Shown: positions 1 through 7,561, counted from the stretch's first letter. The stretch: DNA of 24,104 nucleotides from Endozoicomonas sp031844845 (GCF_031844845.1 NZ_JAVRMB020000087.1:1-24104), one strand, 5' to 3'. Numbers and translations are program-made. Notes: generated by a model not told the origin, from the letters alone.

Positions 1-106
1 AGAGCGTTAGCCCCACCTGATCCCATCCCGAACTCAGTAGTGAAATGACGTATCGCCGATGGTAGTGTGGGGTTTCCCCATGTGAGAGTAGGTCATCGCC
101 AGGCAC
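1..106 (+). rRNA. rrf: 5S ribosomal RNA, 5' end cut by window edge
   Basis: The stretch matches bacterial 5S rRNA: the conserved CCGAACTCAG loop near 28-37, CGCCGATGGTAGTGTGGGG near 54-72, GAGAGTAGGTCATCGCCAGG toward the 3' end. Compared with the E. coli gene, roughly 10-15 bases of the 5' end lie before position 1. The 3' end (about 104-106) is set by analogy with the E. coli terminus GCCAGGCAT. It implies that 23S and 16S genes lie upstream, outside the window. Confidence 0.95.
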
Positions 107-117
107 CAATTTAAAAG

Positions 118-150
118 TCCCGATAGAGCAATCTATCGGGATTTTTTTTT
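118..150 (+). terminator. Rho-independent terminator of the rRNA operon
   Basis: Perfect 9-bp stem TCCCGATAG (118-126) with CTATCGGGA (133-141), a 6-nt loop, and nine T residues at 142-150. It lies 12 bases after the 5S gene and ends the rRNA transcript. The stretch from 151 to 332 before the next gene shows nothing recognisable. Confidence 0.93.
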
Positions 151-332
151 GCTTCCAGAAAATAATAACCGCACCTCACCACACTACATTTCAAAAAAAT
201 AAACGGGAACGATAGTTCGGATGATCAGTATGTAATGCTTTAACCCTTTGGACAGCGCAAGATGTGCTCATTGGGGGCTGAACAGTTACAAAATAGTTTC
301 CTAAAAGCGATACGAGAGAGGAAGTTATTGGC

Positions 333-1433
333 TCAATCACAACCCCCACAATCGCCACCACCGCTACCACCGCCACCACAATCACCACCCCCGCCACCGC
401 CACCACCATAACCACCATAACCACCATCACCACCTCCATAACTTGTGGCATGGTCAATACAGATAGCAAGACCAAGAGTAGTAGCTAACGCATAGTCACC
501 GTTTTTAGAGCGGTAATGTATATTTTGTCGCAACGTTAACGGTCTTGATGCCTTTTTCCCACCGTTGTCCCGGAGTATCTTAGCGCCTTCACCCCAGTTC
601 TTGGATGTTGCAACATCCAAGGCTGTTGCGCCACCGCATGCGTTATTAATGCTCTTTCGAATATTTTCGCAACTCAACAGCTGATTGAGTACTTCCACGC
701 TTTTTTTGTTGCACGCCGCTATCAGCATCAAACTACTATTTCGATTCAGATAGTCTGATTTGTAATGCTTTAAGATTAAACCAACAAGCACTCCTGCATT
801 GGGAGCTTTGATTGCATCAAAAATTGCAAACTGTGAAATTGAACATCCGATTTTGATCAAATACTCGAACAGTTTGACATTCCCAGATTTGATCGCCATT
901 GTGCAGGCATTTATGTCAGAATTATTCCTAAGCTTGTAATCTGCGCCAAGATCTAACAATTGTATTGCTATGTCTGTATTCTTGTTCATTACTGTATGCA
1001 TTAAGGCTGTATTTCCAGCAGCATCCTTGTGGTCGATATCTACACCGGCATTAATGAGTGCTCGGTGAGTGACATAGAGCCCTATGGCGCAGGCTTTGGT
1101 GTGAAGGTACTGCCCCCCTTTTTGTTGTGAAAACCACTTGGCTATCTCCTCATCGCTTGCTCTTTCTCTGTTATTAGTGGGTACCTTAACAGGGAGAATC
1201 GTTGTCAATAAAGGGAGTGTAAAAGTTTTTTTAATTGCTTTTTTCGCAAGAACAGATTTTTCTATAGCTGACAGTTTTCGTTCAGGCTCTATAAATGTAT
1301 TCAATACTACGCTCTTGATTCTTGCTTTGCGCGTCCAGCAGCCATAGGTAGTGGGCTGGGTAACCTCAGCCAAGCCATTGACAGGTTGTTTAGCTGTAAG
1401 TCGAGATGGATCTAGTCCTGAAGTTAGTGTCAT
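333..1433 (-). CDS. Ankyrin-repeat protein with Gly/Cys-rich C-terminal tail
   Basis: A 366-residue protein. The middle (about residues 115-300) carries ankyrin-like repeats, clearest in 'DHKDAAGNTALMHTVMNKN' followed by 'AIQLLDLGADYKLRNN', with weaker later units. The first ~110 residues are basic and unassigned; no signal peptide or membrane segment is evident. The last ~36 residues are nearly all Gly with Asp, Tyr and four Cys (DCGG and GDCGGCD patterns). Ankyrin repeats mediate protein-protein contact, and symbionts and pathogens often carry many of them, sometimes as secreted effectors; an effector role here is inference. Start: ATG at 1433 sits 6 bases after AGGA; another ATG at 1439 directly abuts that AGGA and is less likely. 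A small inverted repeat (1444-1459) lies immediately upstream of the ribosome-binding site. The target and function are unknown. Confidence 0.8.
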   Translation of the reverse strand: MTLTSGLDPSRLTAKQPVNGLAEVTQPTTYGCWTRKARIKSVVLNTFIEPERKLSAIEKSVLAKKAIKKTFTLPLLTTILPVKVPTNNRERASDEEIAKWFSQQKGGQYLHTKACAIGLYVTHRALINAGVDIDHKDAAGNTALMHTVMNKNTDIAIQLLDLGADYKLRNNSDINACTMAIKSGNVKLFEYLIKIGCSISQFAIFDAIKAPNAGVLVGLILKHYKSDYLNRNSSLMLIAACNKKSVEVLNQLLSCENIRKSINNACGGATALDVATSKNWGEGAKILRDNGGKKASRPLTLRQNIHYRSKNGDYALATTLGLAICIDHATSYGGGDGGYGGYGGGGGGGGDCGGGGSGGGDCGGCD

Positions 1434-1439
1434 TTTCAT

Positions 1440-2069
1440 TCCTGACGTTATAAAACGTCGTTAAGTTTAAAAAGTCAGATCAGACAAGTGTCTGATTATC
1501 CAAGCCTGCATAAGGGTAGCTTTGGTATTTTCATCGTTTAGAAGTCATGGATATGTAAAAAGAACTTCCGGGTATTTGTCATGCTGACATTTCTATTGAC
1601 CGTACATTTGACCGTACATTCATGGAATAGTTTCAACTCCCCGTCATCTGATTGTTCAATAGTGACTATTTGAATTTTTGGTGCTCGGAAATATGCGAAT
1701 AATTGTATAGGCATTTAATTATTCCGTAACTATTCAGCACCTCTCAAAAGCTCATTTCGTGCTGTCTAATTAGTCTGAACCACTATATGTCGATTAGCTG
1801 GACTTTAGTTCGCACTTGTTCTTTCTGAAATACAGAAGAATAAAAGAGATACTGATACTCCATTAATCAATATGTAGTTCTTTGTCTGCTTGGATAGGAC
1901 AGGATGCAGGTGCTGAACCGTTACATTACTCCTTACTCTTAAGTATAAGTACCGGCAGACTATGTAATGCATAGTGATAATAATCTTCCTCCCCCATAAC
2001 TGAAAAGTACCAGGACACGGCTTTCGATCAATGCTGTTTAAAATGGACTGATCAAGCTTTTTTAAAACC
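1440..2069. other. Intergenic region between the divergent ankyrin and trkH genes
   Basis: About 630 AT-rich bases without a convincing gene. They must hold the promoters of both divergently read neighbours. Visible structure: the inverted repeat at 1444-1459, a perfect tandem duplication of the 12-mer TTGACCGTACAT at 1596-1607 and 1608-1619, and an odd-centred palindrome AATAGTGACTATT at 1658-1670. No strong sigma-70 promoter was assigned. An 88-codon minus-strand frame at 1805-2071 was judged spurious. Confidence 0.6.
1444..1459 (-). promoter_or_regulatory. Inverted repeat next to the ankyrin gene ribosome-binding site
   Basis: GACGTT (1444-1449) and AACGTC (1454-1459) flank a 4-base AT spacer. 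On the minus strand the stem ends right beside the AGGA that precedes the ankyrin gene's ATG, so it could act as an operator or a short mRNA hairpin that affects ribosome access. Six base pairs is short and chance cannot be excluded. Confidence 0.3.
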
Positions 2070-3515
2070 ATGCACTATAAACCTGTTTTGTACGTTATTG
2101 GGCTGCTGTTAATTATGCTGGCAGTGCTCATGTGTATACCGCTTGTTACCAACATAATTTTCGATACACCGGCCCACCGGATGGCCTTTACACTGCCACC
2201 AATGATAACTTTTGGTGCCGGTACGTTGCTCTGGTGGTGCTGTAAATCTGAAAGCTTTGCATTACGCCCCAGGGAGATTTTTTTACTCACTAACCTTAGC
2301 TGGATTATTGTATGTGCGTTTGGTGCACTGCCTTTTCTCTTTGAAACCGAAATCAGTTTTACCGATGCATTTTTTGAAACCATGTCGGGAATCACCACCA
2401 CCGGTTCAACGGTTCTGGTTGGCCTTGACAATATGAACCCCGGGATACTGATGTGGCGGTCTGTGCTTCAGTGGCTCGGAGGCATTGGTTTTATTGTGAT
2501 GGCCGTTGCTATCCTTCCTTTTTTAAAAGTCGGTGGTATGCGATTGTTCCAGAGCGAATCCTCTGACTGGTCGGAAAAAGTAATGCCTCGCTCCGGTGTC
2601 ATTGCCAAACGAATTGTTCAGGTCTATCTGGGCTTGAGTGTTTTGTGTGCATTGGCTTACTACTATGGTGGTATGACTGCATTTGAAGCCATCAATCACT
2701 CCATGACGACATTGTCTACCGGAGGATTTTCTACCTCTGATTCATCAATGGGGTTTTTCAGTAATCCGGTCATTCATTGGACTGGTACCCTGTTTATGCT
2801 TTTAGGCAGCTTGCCGTTTGTATTAATGGTCCGTTTTTTTTCTGGCAATGCAGACCCTTTACTCAAAGATGCACAAATTCGAGGTTTTATGAAGTTGATA
2901 GTCGTCGTATGGAGCAGTATGACGCTTTGGCTGGTTATGAACTCAGACTATGGTGTCTTTGATGCATTGACACTGGTGGCTTTTAATACGACATCTGTCA
3001 TAAGTACGACGGGTTTCGCCCTGACGGATTACTTATTGTGGGGTGGTTTTGCAGCAACGGTCTATTTCTTTCTCACTTTCATTGGTGGCTGTTCCGGCTC
3101 CACCAGTGGTGGCGTGAAGATCTTTCGTTTTCAGCTGGGGCTAATGCTGCTGAATGTTCAGTTAAAGTTACTGAGTCATCCCAGGGCATGCTTCAGTATG
3201 CAATACAATGGTCAGCCAATCAGTTCCGATATTATCCGTTCTTTTGTTGGGTTTACGTTCTTCTTTCTAATGTTAACGGGGGTGATGACGCTGCTTCTCA
3301 GTCTGATGGGTCTTGATTTCATTACCAGTCTGACAGGGGCTGCTACCGCTATTGCCAATGTCGGTCCGGGGCTTGGTGATATTATTGGCCCCGCAGGAAA
3401 TTTTTCAACACTGCCTGATATGGCTAAGTGGGTTCTTTCTGCAGGCATGTTGGTGGGACGTCTTGAGGTTATTACGGTTCTGGTGATGTTTACTTCCGCT
3501 TATTGGCGTCGCTGA
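2070..3515 (+). CDS. trkH: Trk system potassium uptake protein TrkH
   Basis: 481 residues, almost the length of E. coli TrkH (483), and collinear from the N terminus (MHY... versus MHF...). TrkH is the inner-membrane, ion-conducting subunit of the Trk K+ uptake system and works as a dimer gated by the cytoplasmic nucleotide-binding protein TrkA. The four selectivity-filter segments typical of SKT proteins are visible: TTTGST (109-114), STGGF (216-220), STTGF (312-316) and NVGPG (430-434). The glycine-rich intramembrane loop GGCSGSTSGG (339-348), which gates the pore in this family, is intact, and the C terminus GRLEVITVLVMF matches the family. The start lacks a clear Shine-Dalgarno sequence (only A-rich TTTTAAAACC before ATG), but the N-terminal match supports it. 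No trkA is in the window. Confidence 0.95.
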   Translation: MHYKPVLYVIGLLLIMLAVLMCIPLVTNIIFDTPAHRMAFTLPPMITFGAGTLLWWCCKSESFALRPREIFLLTNLSWIIVCAFGALPFLFETEISFTDAFFETMSGITTTGSTVLVGLDNMNPGILMWRSVLQWLGGIGFIVMAVAILPFLKVGGMRLFQSESSDWSEKVMPRSGVIAKRIVQVYLGLSVLCALAYYYGGMTAFEAINHSMTTLSTGGFSTSDSSMGFFSNPVIHWTGTLFMLLGSLPFVLMVRFFSGNADPLLKDAQIRGFMKLIVVVWSSMTLWLVMNSDYGVFDALTLVAFNTTSVISTTGFALTDYLLWGGFAATVYFFLTFIGGCSGSTSGGVKIFRFQLGLMLLNVQLKLLSHPRACFSMQYNGQPISSDIIRSFVGFTFFFLMLTGVMTLLLSLMGLDFITSLTGAATAIANVGPGLGDIIGPAGNFSTLPDMAKWVLSAGMLVGRLEVITVLVMFTSAYWRR

Positions 3516-3537
3516 CAATTCCTTACATTGTGTACTA

Positions 3538-3565
3538 TTGAAAATAATTTTAGAGTCGTTATATT
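3538..3565 (+). promoter_or_regulatory. Predicted sigma-70 promoter of the yjf operon
   Basis: TTGAAA (3538-3543) and TATATT (3560-3565) are separated by 16 bases and lie 22 bases after the trkH stop. Both hexamers are close to consensus. The -10 box overlaps the left end of the palindrome at 3563-3590, the position expected for a repressor operator. Prediction from sequence only. Confidence 0.55.
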
Positions 3566-3590
3566 ACATGTAACAAATGTTACATGTAAT
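3563..3590. promoter_or_regulatory. 28-bp palindrome, likely operator for the yjf operon
   Basis: Two 13-base arms are exact reverse complements around a central AA; each arm contains the self-complementary TTACATGTAA. The element covers the -10 box and presumed start site of the promoter at 3538-3565 and ends 30 bases before the yjfI start codon. The size and symmetry fit a site for a dimer or a pair of dimers. It could also fold into an mRNA hairpin, but it has no T-tract and so is not a terminator. The regulator is not known; the DNA-binding-like N terminus of the adjacent gene is one candidate. Confidence 0.65.
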
Positions 3591-3620
3591 GCATTTGCGA
3601 ATGGTTAAGAGATTACTTTT

Positions 3621-4259
3621 ATGGCGTCCCGGAAAAACGCAGCACACTATCAGCGGCAATTCCGCTCCAGAATGAGAGAGCAGGGGTTGGTCAAAAAAGA
3701 GATCTGGATTCTTCCAGAGCATGCTGATCGGCTACGTGATATTGAGCGCCAGTTACGGCAAACACTCTCTAATGAGCACTCTTATAAACAACCAGGAACT
3801 ATCATCATGACTCAACCCGAAAGTGTATGGACCATTAAAAACCTGTATCAGGCTTTGGCCATTGATCCACTATTTACCAATGGTGATGCCATCATAAATC
3901 TGGTGGATGGCACTGAGCCCTGTCTGGAAATCACCATGACAGAATTTGGTGACCTGCCTATTTATCTGACCGTTGCGGGTGAGCAGATTGTAGCGGATGT
4001 GGTTTTGTGGCCTCTATCCATGGTTAAAGACACACAAACATTAAACGATGAAGTGTTGAGAACCCATAAATTATTCCCCTTATCAACAATCAGCCTTGAT
4101 CGTTTCCCGGACGGTTCTGAGTATTACACCATTTTTGGTGCTCTGAGCTCTGCATCTTCTCTGCAGAATATCGTTCAGGAGGTCGAAACACTGGCCGCGA
4201 ATGCGATCAAAGCCACTGAAGCCTATGGAAGTCATCTGACGTCAGAATCTGTGGCTTGA
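3621..4259 (+). CDS. yjfI: YjfI-like DUF2170 protein with N-terminal DNA-binding-like segment
   Basis: 212 residues. From about residue 63 to the end it matches the DUF2170 family (E. coli YjfI, about 130 residues), including 'EFGDLPIYLTVAGEQI', 'LRTHKLFPLSTI' and 'YYTIFGALSSASSL'. The first ~50 residues are extra: a basic helix (KNAAHYQRQFRSRMREQG), a short strand (VKKEIWIL) and a helix starting PEHADRLRDIERQLR. This pattern resembles ribbon-helix-helix/MazE-like DNA-binding N termini. An internal ATG at 3807 (residue 63) has AGGA nine bases upstream and coincides with the start of the DUF2170 part, so a short product may also be made. It is first in the yjf module and follows a palindromic operator. 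The molecular role of DUF2170 is unknown; the DNA-binding assignment is inference from sequence pattern. Confidence 0.8.
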   Translation: MASRKNAAHYQRQFRSRMREQGLVKKEIWILPEHADRLRDIERQLRQTLSNEHSYKQPGTIIMTQPESVWTIKNLYQALAIDPLFTNGDAIINLVDGTEPCLEITMTEFGDLPIYLTVAGEQIVADVVLWPLSMVKDTQTLNDEVLRTHKLFPLSTISLDRFPDGSEYYTIFGALSSASSLQNIVQEVETLAANAIKATEAYGSHLTSESVA

Positions 4260-4340
4260 GCCTCTACGTCATCAATATCGATTAGACAGCCTTGAGCCTA
4301 AACAAGCCGCTCCGGGCGATAAAAAGACAGGAAAAAGAAT

Positions 4341-5030
4341 ATGAGCATCTGGAACAAAGTGATGACAGCCCTCAAAGGGGCGACCAATGAAGTGGGTGAA
4401 GCCATTGCGGACAGTAATGCGCTTCGTATACTGGATCAGGAAATTCGTGAAGCCAGCGATCAACTCCAGCAGTCAAAGACACAGCTGGCTGGCATTATGG
4501 CAAAGCAAAAGCTCTCTTCCCAAAAATGTGCAGAATTAAAAGAAAAAGTCGCAGAGTATGAAGGCTATGCGATGAAGGCCCTGGACCAGGGAGACGAGAC
4601 ACTGGCTACTGAGATTGCCAGTCGAATCGCAGAATATGAAGCGCAACTTAACTCTGAACAGGAGATGGAAAAGAGCTTTTCGGGTAGCATTGTCAGTTTG
4701 AAGAAAGCGATCGTTGATGCAGAGTCAAGCCTTCGTCGCCTGAAACAGCAGGTTGATACGGTTAAGGCGACAGAGTCTGTACAAAAAGCTCAGGCAGCCT
4801 GTGCAGCAAAACACAGTGGCGTTAACTCAAGAATGGCCACAGCGACTGAATCTCTGGAGCGAATCAAGCAGCGCCAGGCTGAAAGGTCTGCTCAGATGGA
4901 AGCTGCCAGCGAACTCTCTGGGGATACAGCCGAGTCCGACCTGCAATCCAAACTCAAGGCTGCCGGTATTGCCCAGGGGGACTCTGATACCTCCAGCGTA
5001 CTGGAGCGACTGAAGGCCCGTCAGAAATAA
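4341..5030 (+). CDS. yjfJ: PspA/IM30 family protein (YjfJ-like)
   Basis: 229 residues, close to the usual PspA/YjfJ length. The N terminus MSIWNKVMTALKGATNEVGEAI can form the amphipathic membrane-contact helix of the family, and residues ~25-190 form the long, Glu/Lys/Gln-rich coiled coil (e.g. 'ALRILDQEIREASDQL', 'ETLATEIASRIAEYEAQL'). PspA proteins are ESCRT-III-like and assemble on the inner face of the cytoplasmic membrane to counter envelope stress. The order with DUF2170, DUF2491, DUF350, DUF1190 and the ATP-grasp enzyme identifies it as the YjfJ branch rather than the pspABC-linked PspA. SD AGGAAA lies upstream of the ATG. It is 81 bases from yjfI and probably cotranscribed; the transcript then meets an opposite-strand gene. 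Confidence 0.88.
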   Translation: MSIWNKVMTALKGATNEVGEAIADSNALRILDQEIREASDQLQQSKTQLAGIMAKQKLSSQKCAELKEKVAEYEGYAMKALDQGDETLATEIASRIAEYEAQLNSEQEMEKSFSGSIVSLKKAIVDAESSLRRLKQQVDTVKATESVQKAQAACAAKHSGVNSRMATATESLERIKQRQAERSAQMEAASELSGDTAESDLQSKLKAAGIAQGDSDTSSVLERLKARQK

Positions 5031-5054
5031 GTCGGTATATCGTTTCAATGAGAC

Positions 5055-5118
5055 TGATGGGTACAATCTCCGTTCAGGACGAACGGAGTTTGGAGGTCAA
5101 TATGGAAGGAACCCATCA
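5055..5118. terminator. Nested hairpins between convergent yjfJ and lysE
   Basis: An 8-bp stem CTCCGTTC/GAACGGAG (5068-5075 with 5081-5088, loop AGGAC) sits inside an outer 8-bp pair TGATGGGT (5055-5062) and ACCCATCA (5111-5118). It lies between two genes read toward each other, where a bidirectional transcription stop is expected, but neither strand shows a good T-tract, so termination efficiency is uncertain. A well-placed GGAGG (5092-5096) precedes an 8-codon ORF at 5102-5128, probably fortuitous. Confidence 0.45.
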
Positions 5119-5142
5119 AATACATTAAAACCATGCACCAGT

Positions 5143-5787
5143 TTACGATGGCGGTGTGGTGAAAACGGTTCCGATTGCCAGCAGAATAAATGCTGATCCC
5201 GCCACCCATTTTCCCCACTGCAGCCGTTTCCTGCAGTGGTGTAACTGCTTGCCTATGTTACCAGCAACAAGCCCGACTGCCGCGTCAATGGGCAATGCGA
5301 CGGCGACAAACATCAGGCCCAGCATCAAAATATCTATCTTGGCCGACAGACTGCCGGGGTCAATGAACTGAGGGAAGAACGCCAGAAAAAAAAGAATAAC
5401 TTTTGGGTTCAGTACATCGGTAATAACACCTTGGTAGAAAATTTTTTTTAACGCTGCTTTAGACGTGCATTGTCCATTATTGGACGTGTCTTTGTCTGGA
5501 TCACATCGGGTTAGCAATGTCCGCACACCCAGATAACATAGATAGGCGGCTCCGGCATATTTAATGACGGTAAATGCCACCGTTGATGATGCTATCAGGG
5601 CAGAGAGACCCAGAGATGCGATAATGGTATGGATCAGCACACCGGTATGAACACCCAGTGCTGAAATAAGTCCGGCGATGGCACCCTGAGAGAGACCTCG
5701 GGTGGTGATATAAAGTAAGTCTGGCCCAGGTGCCAAGGCAAGAATCAGGGTCGCTATAAGAAATAACGCCAGTGATGACTCAGACAT
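5143..5787 (-). CDS. LysE/RhtB family amino-acid exporter
   Basis: 214 residues with about six hydrophobic segments. The N-terminal half shows the LysE/RhtB family signature ('LALAPGPDLLYITTRGLSQG', then 'GVHTGVLIHTIIASLGLSAL'), and the central 'VLNPKVILFFLAFFPQFI' is the second conserved block. Family members export amino acids or their derivatives (threonine, homoserine, lysine, arginine) across the inner membrane; the substrate here cannot be read from the sequence. The gene lies on the minus strand inside an otherwise plus-strand yjf module, between yjfJ and yjfK, which looks like a later insertion. Start ATG at 5787, preceded by AAGAGA. Confidence 0.9.
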   Translation of the reverse strand: MSESSLALFLIATLILALAPGPDLLYITTRGLSQGAIAGLISALGVHTGVLIHTIIASLGLSALIASSTVAFTVIKYAGAAYLCYLGVRTLLTRCDPDKDTSNNGQCTSKAALKKIFYQGVITDVLNPKVILFFLAFFPQFIDPGSLSAKIDILMLGLMFVAVALPIDAAVGLVAGNIGKQLHHCRKRLQWGKWVAGSAFILLAIGTVFTTPPS

Positions 5788-5888
5788 AAGATGTTCTCTT
5801 TTTAGAGCCCCTTAATTGCCATCAGTCAGGGATTAAAGAGTATAGTTCCGATTTCTCTATCAAGCGTTTTAAATGGTGGTTTGTTTTT

Positions 5889-6539
5889 ATGGTCTTTGAT
5901 TGGTTTAAAAGTAAGAAAGAAGACAATGTTTCTTTACCATCTCCGCTAAATTTGCGACCAGGCAGTGCCGTTGAGTTGGACTTATTGCCTTGGCGAATGA
6001 TACGTGAACAGCTGGGGTTCTCCTTGCCAGAAGGGATTCAGACCATTGAGGCTGCAGGATTTGTGGATCTTGGAGCTGGCGCATCGCTCAGCCGGTTTTA
6101 TACATCGGACGATGGGTTTCTTCAGATCTCTACAAGTGGAGGTTATGAAACTGAAAATATTGATGACATAAAATTCTTTGTTTTTACTCAAACCCATAAC
6201 ATTGCCAGCCAGAGTGGTGTCAGCCTTTGGGTTAGTGATAATGGACTTATTGGCGACAAGAATTTTCAGTTGGATGAAGCGCTTTATCAACGGGTCTGGG
6301 ATGACGTTGTTCCGGGAAGAATCGAACCGGTGAGCTTTACCGAGACAGTTCATAGTCGCGATAAATCGGTTGCTCCCTACGATGTTGATCATCTGGTAAT
6401 GCTCTACCAGCGACCAATAGCAGAGAGTGAAAGGGTTGAATATCTTCTGGCTTCCCTTGAATTCAGTAGTGATGAGGAAGCGACAGCTGTCGTTAGCCTG
6501 GGCTTTGATCTTGATCTTTCTTCCATGAGTATCATCTGA
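5889..6539 (+). CDS. yjfK: DUF2491 family protein (YjfK-like)
   Basis: 216 residues, soluble, acidic, without signal peptide or membrane segment. The N terminus MVFDWFKSKK followed by 'LNLRPGSAVELDLLPWRM' and the segment 'GASLSRFYTSDDGFLQI' fit DUF2491 (E. coli YjfK). Function is unknown; in this gene set it always sits between the PspA-like protein and the DUF350 membrane protein, suggesting it belongs to the same membrane-stress module. It is cut off from yjfIJ by the opposite-strand lysE-type gene, so it needs its own promoter; a weak candidate is TTGCCA (5816-5821) with TATAGT (5841-5846), spacing 19. The start has no strong Shine-Dalgarno and was chosen by family resemblance. Confidence 0.8.
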   Translation: MVFDWFKSKKEDNVSLPSPLNLRPGSAVELDLLPWRMIREQLGFSLPEGIQTIEAAGFVDLGAGASLSRFYTSDDGFLQISTSGGYETENIDDIKFFVFTQTHNIASQSGVSLWVSDNGLIGDKNFQLDEALYQRVWDDVVPGRIEPVSFTETVHSRDKSVAPYDVDHLVMLYQRPIAESERVEYLLASLEFSSDEEATAVVSLGFDLDLSSMSII

Positions 6540-6609
6540 GGCAATGAATCTATTGTCTGGCAGGGGTATCCTTGTCTGCGAATTTTAATAATGTTCAGGA
6601 AGCAACAGT

Positions 6610-7020
6610 ATGACAGCCATCACAGATTACCTGGCCGGGGTTCCCCTCTTTCTGGCCTATTTTTCCCTGGCACTGACTTTAACGGGTATTTATGTCCTGG
6701 TTTATACCCGGTGTACTCCCCATGATGAGATGGCACTCATCAAGGCGAATGTGCCCGCAGCATCCATTGCTTTTGCCGGTAGCCTGATTGGTTTTGTCCT
6801 GCCGCTGGCCAGTGTTATTGAGAACTCTATTAACCTGGTTGATATGGCTCTCTGGGGGGCTGTTGCCCTGATTGTACAACTGGCGACGTTTTTTTGTTTG
6901 CAGCTGTTTTTACCAAAAATTTCAGAGCGTATTGCTGATAATGAACTTGCTTCTGGTATCTGGCTTGGAGGTGTCTCTATTGCCGCAGGGTTGTTGAACG
7001 CTGCCTGTTTGACCTATTAA
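6610..7020 (+). CDS. yjfL: DUF350 inner-membrane protein (YjfL-like)
   Basis: 136 residues with four predicted membrane segments (about 13-34, 48-70, 78-100 and 113-134). The segment 'NVPAASIAFAGSLIGFVLPLASVIENS' is the hallmark of DUF350, which contains two repeats of a two-helix unit. E. coli YjfL is of similar length. Function is not established; DUF350 proteins recur next to PspA-like proteins and glutathionylspermidine-synthase-like ATP-grasp enzymes, as here. SD AGGAAG (about 6598-6603) precedes the ATG. It follows yjfK by 70 bases and precedes yjfM by 19, consistent with one operon. Confidence 0.85.
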   Translation: MTAITDYLAGVPLFLAYFSLALTLTGIYVLVYTRCTPHDEMALIKANVPAASIAFAGSLIGFVLPLASVIENSINLVDMALWGAVALIVQLATFFCLQLFLPKISERIADNELASGIWLGGVSIAAGLLNAACLTY

Positions 7021-7039
7021 TACTGGAGTGAAGGGAATA

Positions 7040-7561
7040 ATGAAGCGTTCGAAGAAATTACAGCTTGCCATTATAGGTACCGCTCCTTTTGTTATTAGCG
7101 GTTGTGGGGACTCATCCAGAGAGGCTCTGGTCTATAAAGACGTCGCCAGTTGTATTGATGATGGTGTGATTTCAGAATCTGTTTGCCGGTTTGAATATAA
7201 CAAGGCCTGGCAAAACCATTTGATGATGGCGCCTAAATACAGTCAGGGATCAGACTGTCAGCAGGATTTTGGGGCAACCTGTCAGCAGTTGGCATCGGGG
7301 GAGTATATTCCCACCATGGAAGGCTTCATGCTGGCTGCGCAGCCAGGTTCCGGGAGAAGCTCCTTTACCGTTATTCCTCTTTATCTGGGCAGTGGTGGTT
7401 TTTTCCGAACCGGTGGCTACGACAAGGTCGGCAGCAGCTACAAACAGGGAAAGGTGATGGTTGATAAAAAAGCAACCGCCAAGCCATCTCTGAAAAGCAC
7501 CACTATGAAGCGCGGTGGCTTTGGTAGTCGTTCTGCTGCCCGGGGCAGTTGGGGGGGATAA
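7040..7561 (+). CDS. yjfM: DUF1190 lipoprotein (YjfM-like)
   Basis: About 173 residues from the ATG at 7040; a GTG four codons earlier (7028) is possible but less likely. The N terminus is a lipoprotein signal: basic MKRSKK, a hydrophobic stretch, then the lipobox ISGC, so the mature protein should begin at a lipid-modified Cys. The mature part carries several Cys residues (in 'VASCIDDGVISESVCRFEY', 'SDCQQDF', 'ATCQQLA') and a Gly/Ser/Arg-rich C terminus (GGFGSRSAARGSWGG), both typical of DUF1190. The stop codon overlaps the ATG of the next gene by one base (TAATG), so the two are translationally coupled. Function unknown; probably the envelope-facing member of the yjf module. Confidence 0.82.
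   Translation: MKRSKKLQLAIIGTAPFVISGCGDSSREALVYKDVASCIDDGVISESVCRFEYNKAWQNHLMMAPKYSQGSDCQQDFGATCQQLASGEYIPTMEGFMLAAQPGSGRSSFTVIPLYLGSGGFFRTGGYDKVGSSYKQGKVMVDKKATAKPSLKSTTMKRGGFGSRSAARGSWGG

Noticed and set aside
191..475. 94-codon minus-strand frame rich in Val and Met
   Set aside because: It is the shifted reading of the Gly-codon-rich tail of the ankyrin gene; low-complexity composition and no ribosome site.
1805..2071. 88-codon minus-strand frame upstream of trkH
   Set aside because: Overlaps the trkH start, has random-looking composition, no recognisable domain and no ribosome site.
3563..3590. Reading the palindrome as a TyrR or Zur box
   Set aside because: The spacing and arms differ from those consensus sites as I recall them, and no gene in the operon points to aromatic amino acids or zinc; left unnamed.
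3516..3620. Sigma-54 promoter, as used by pspABC operons
   Set aside because: No GG/GC pair with the -24/-12 spacing is seen; a sigma-70-like promoter is present instead.
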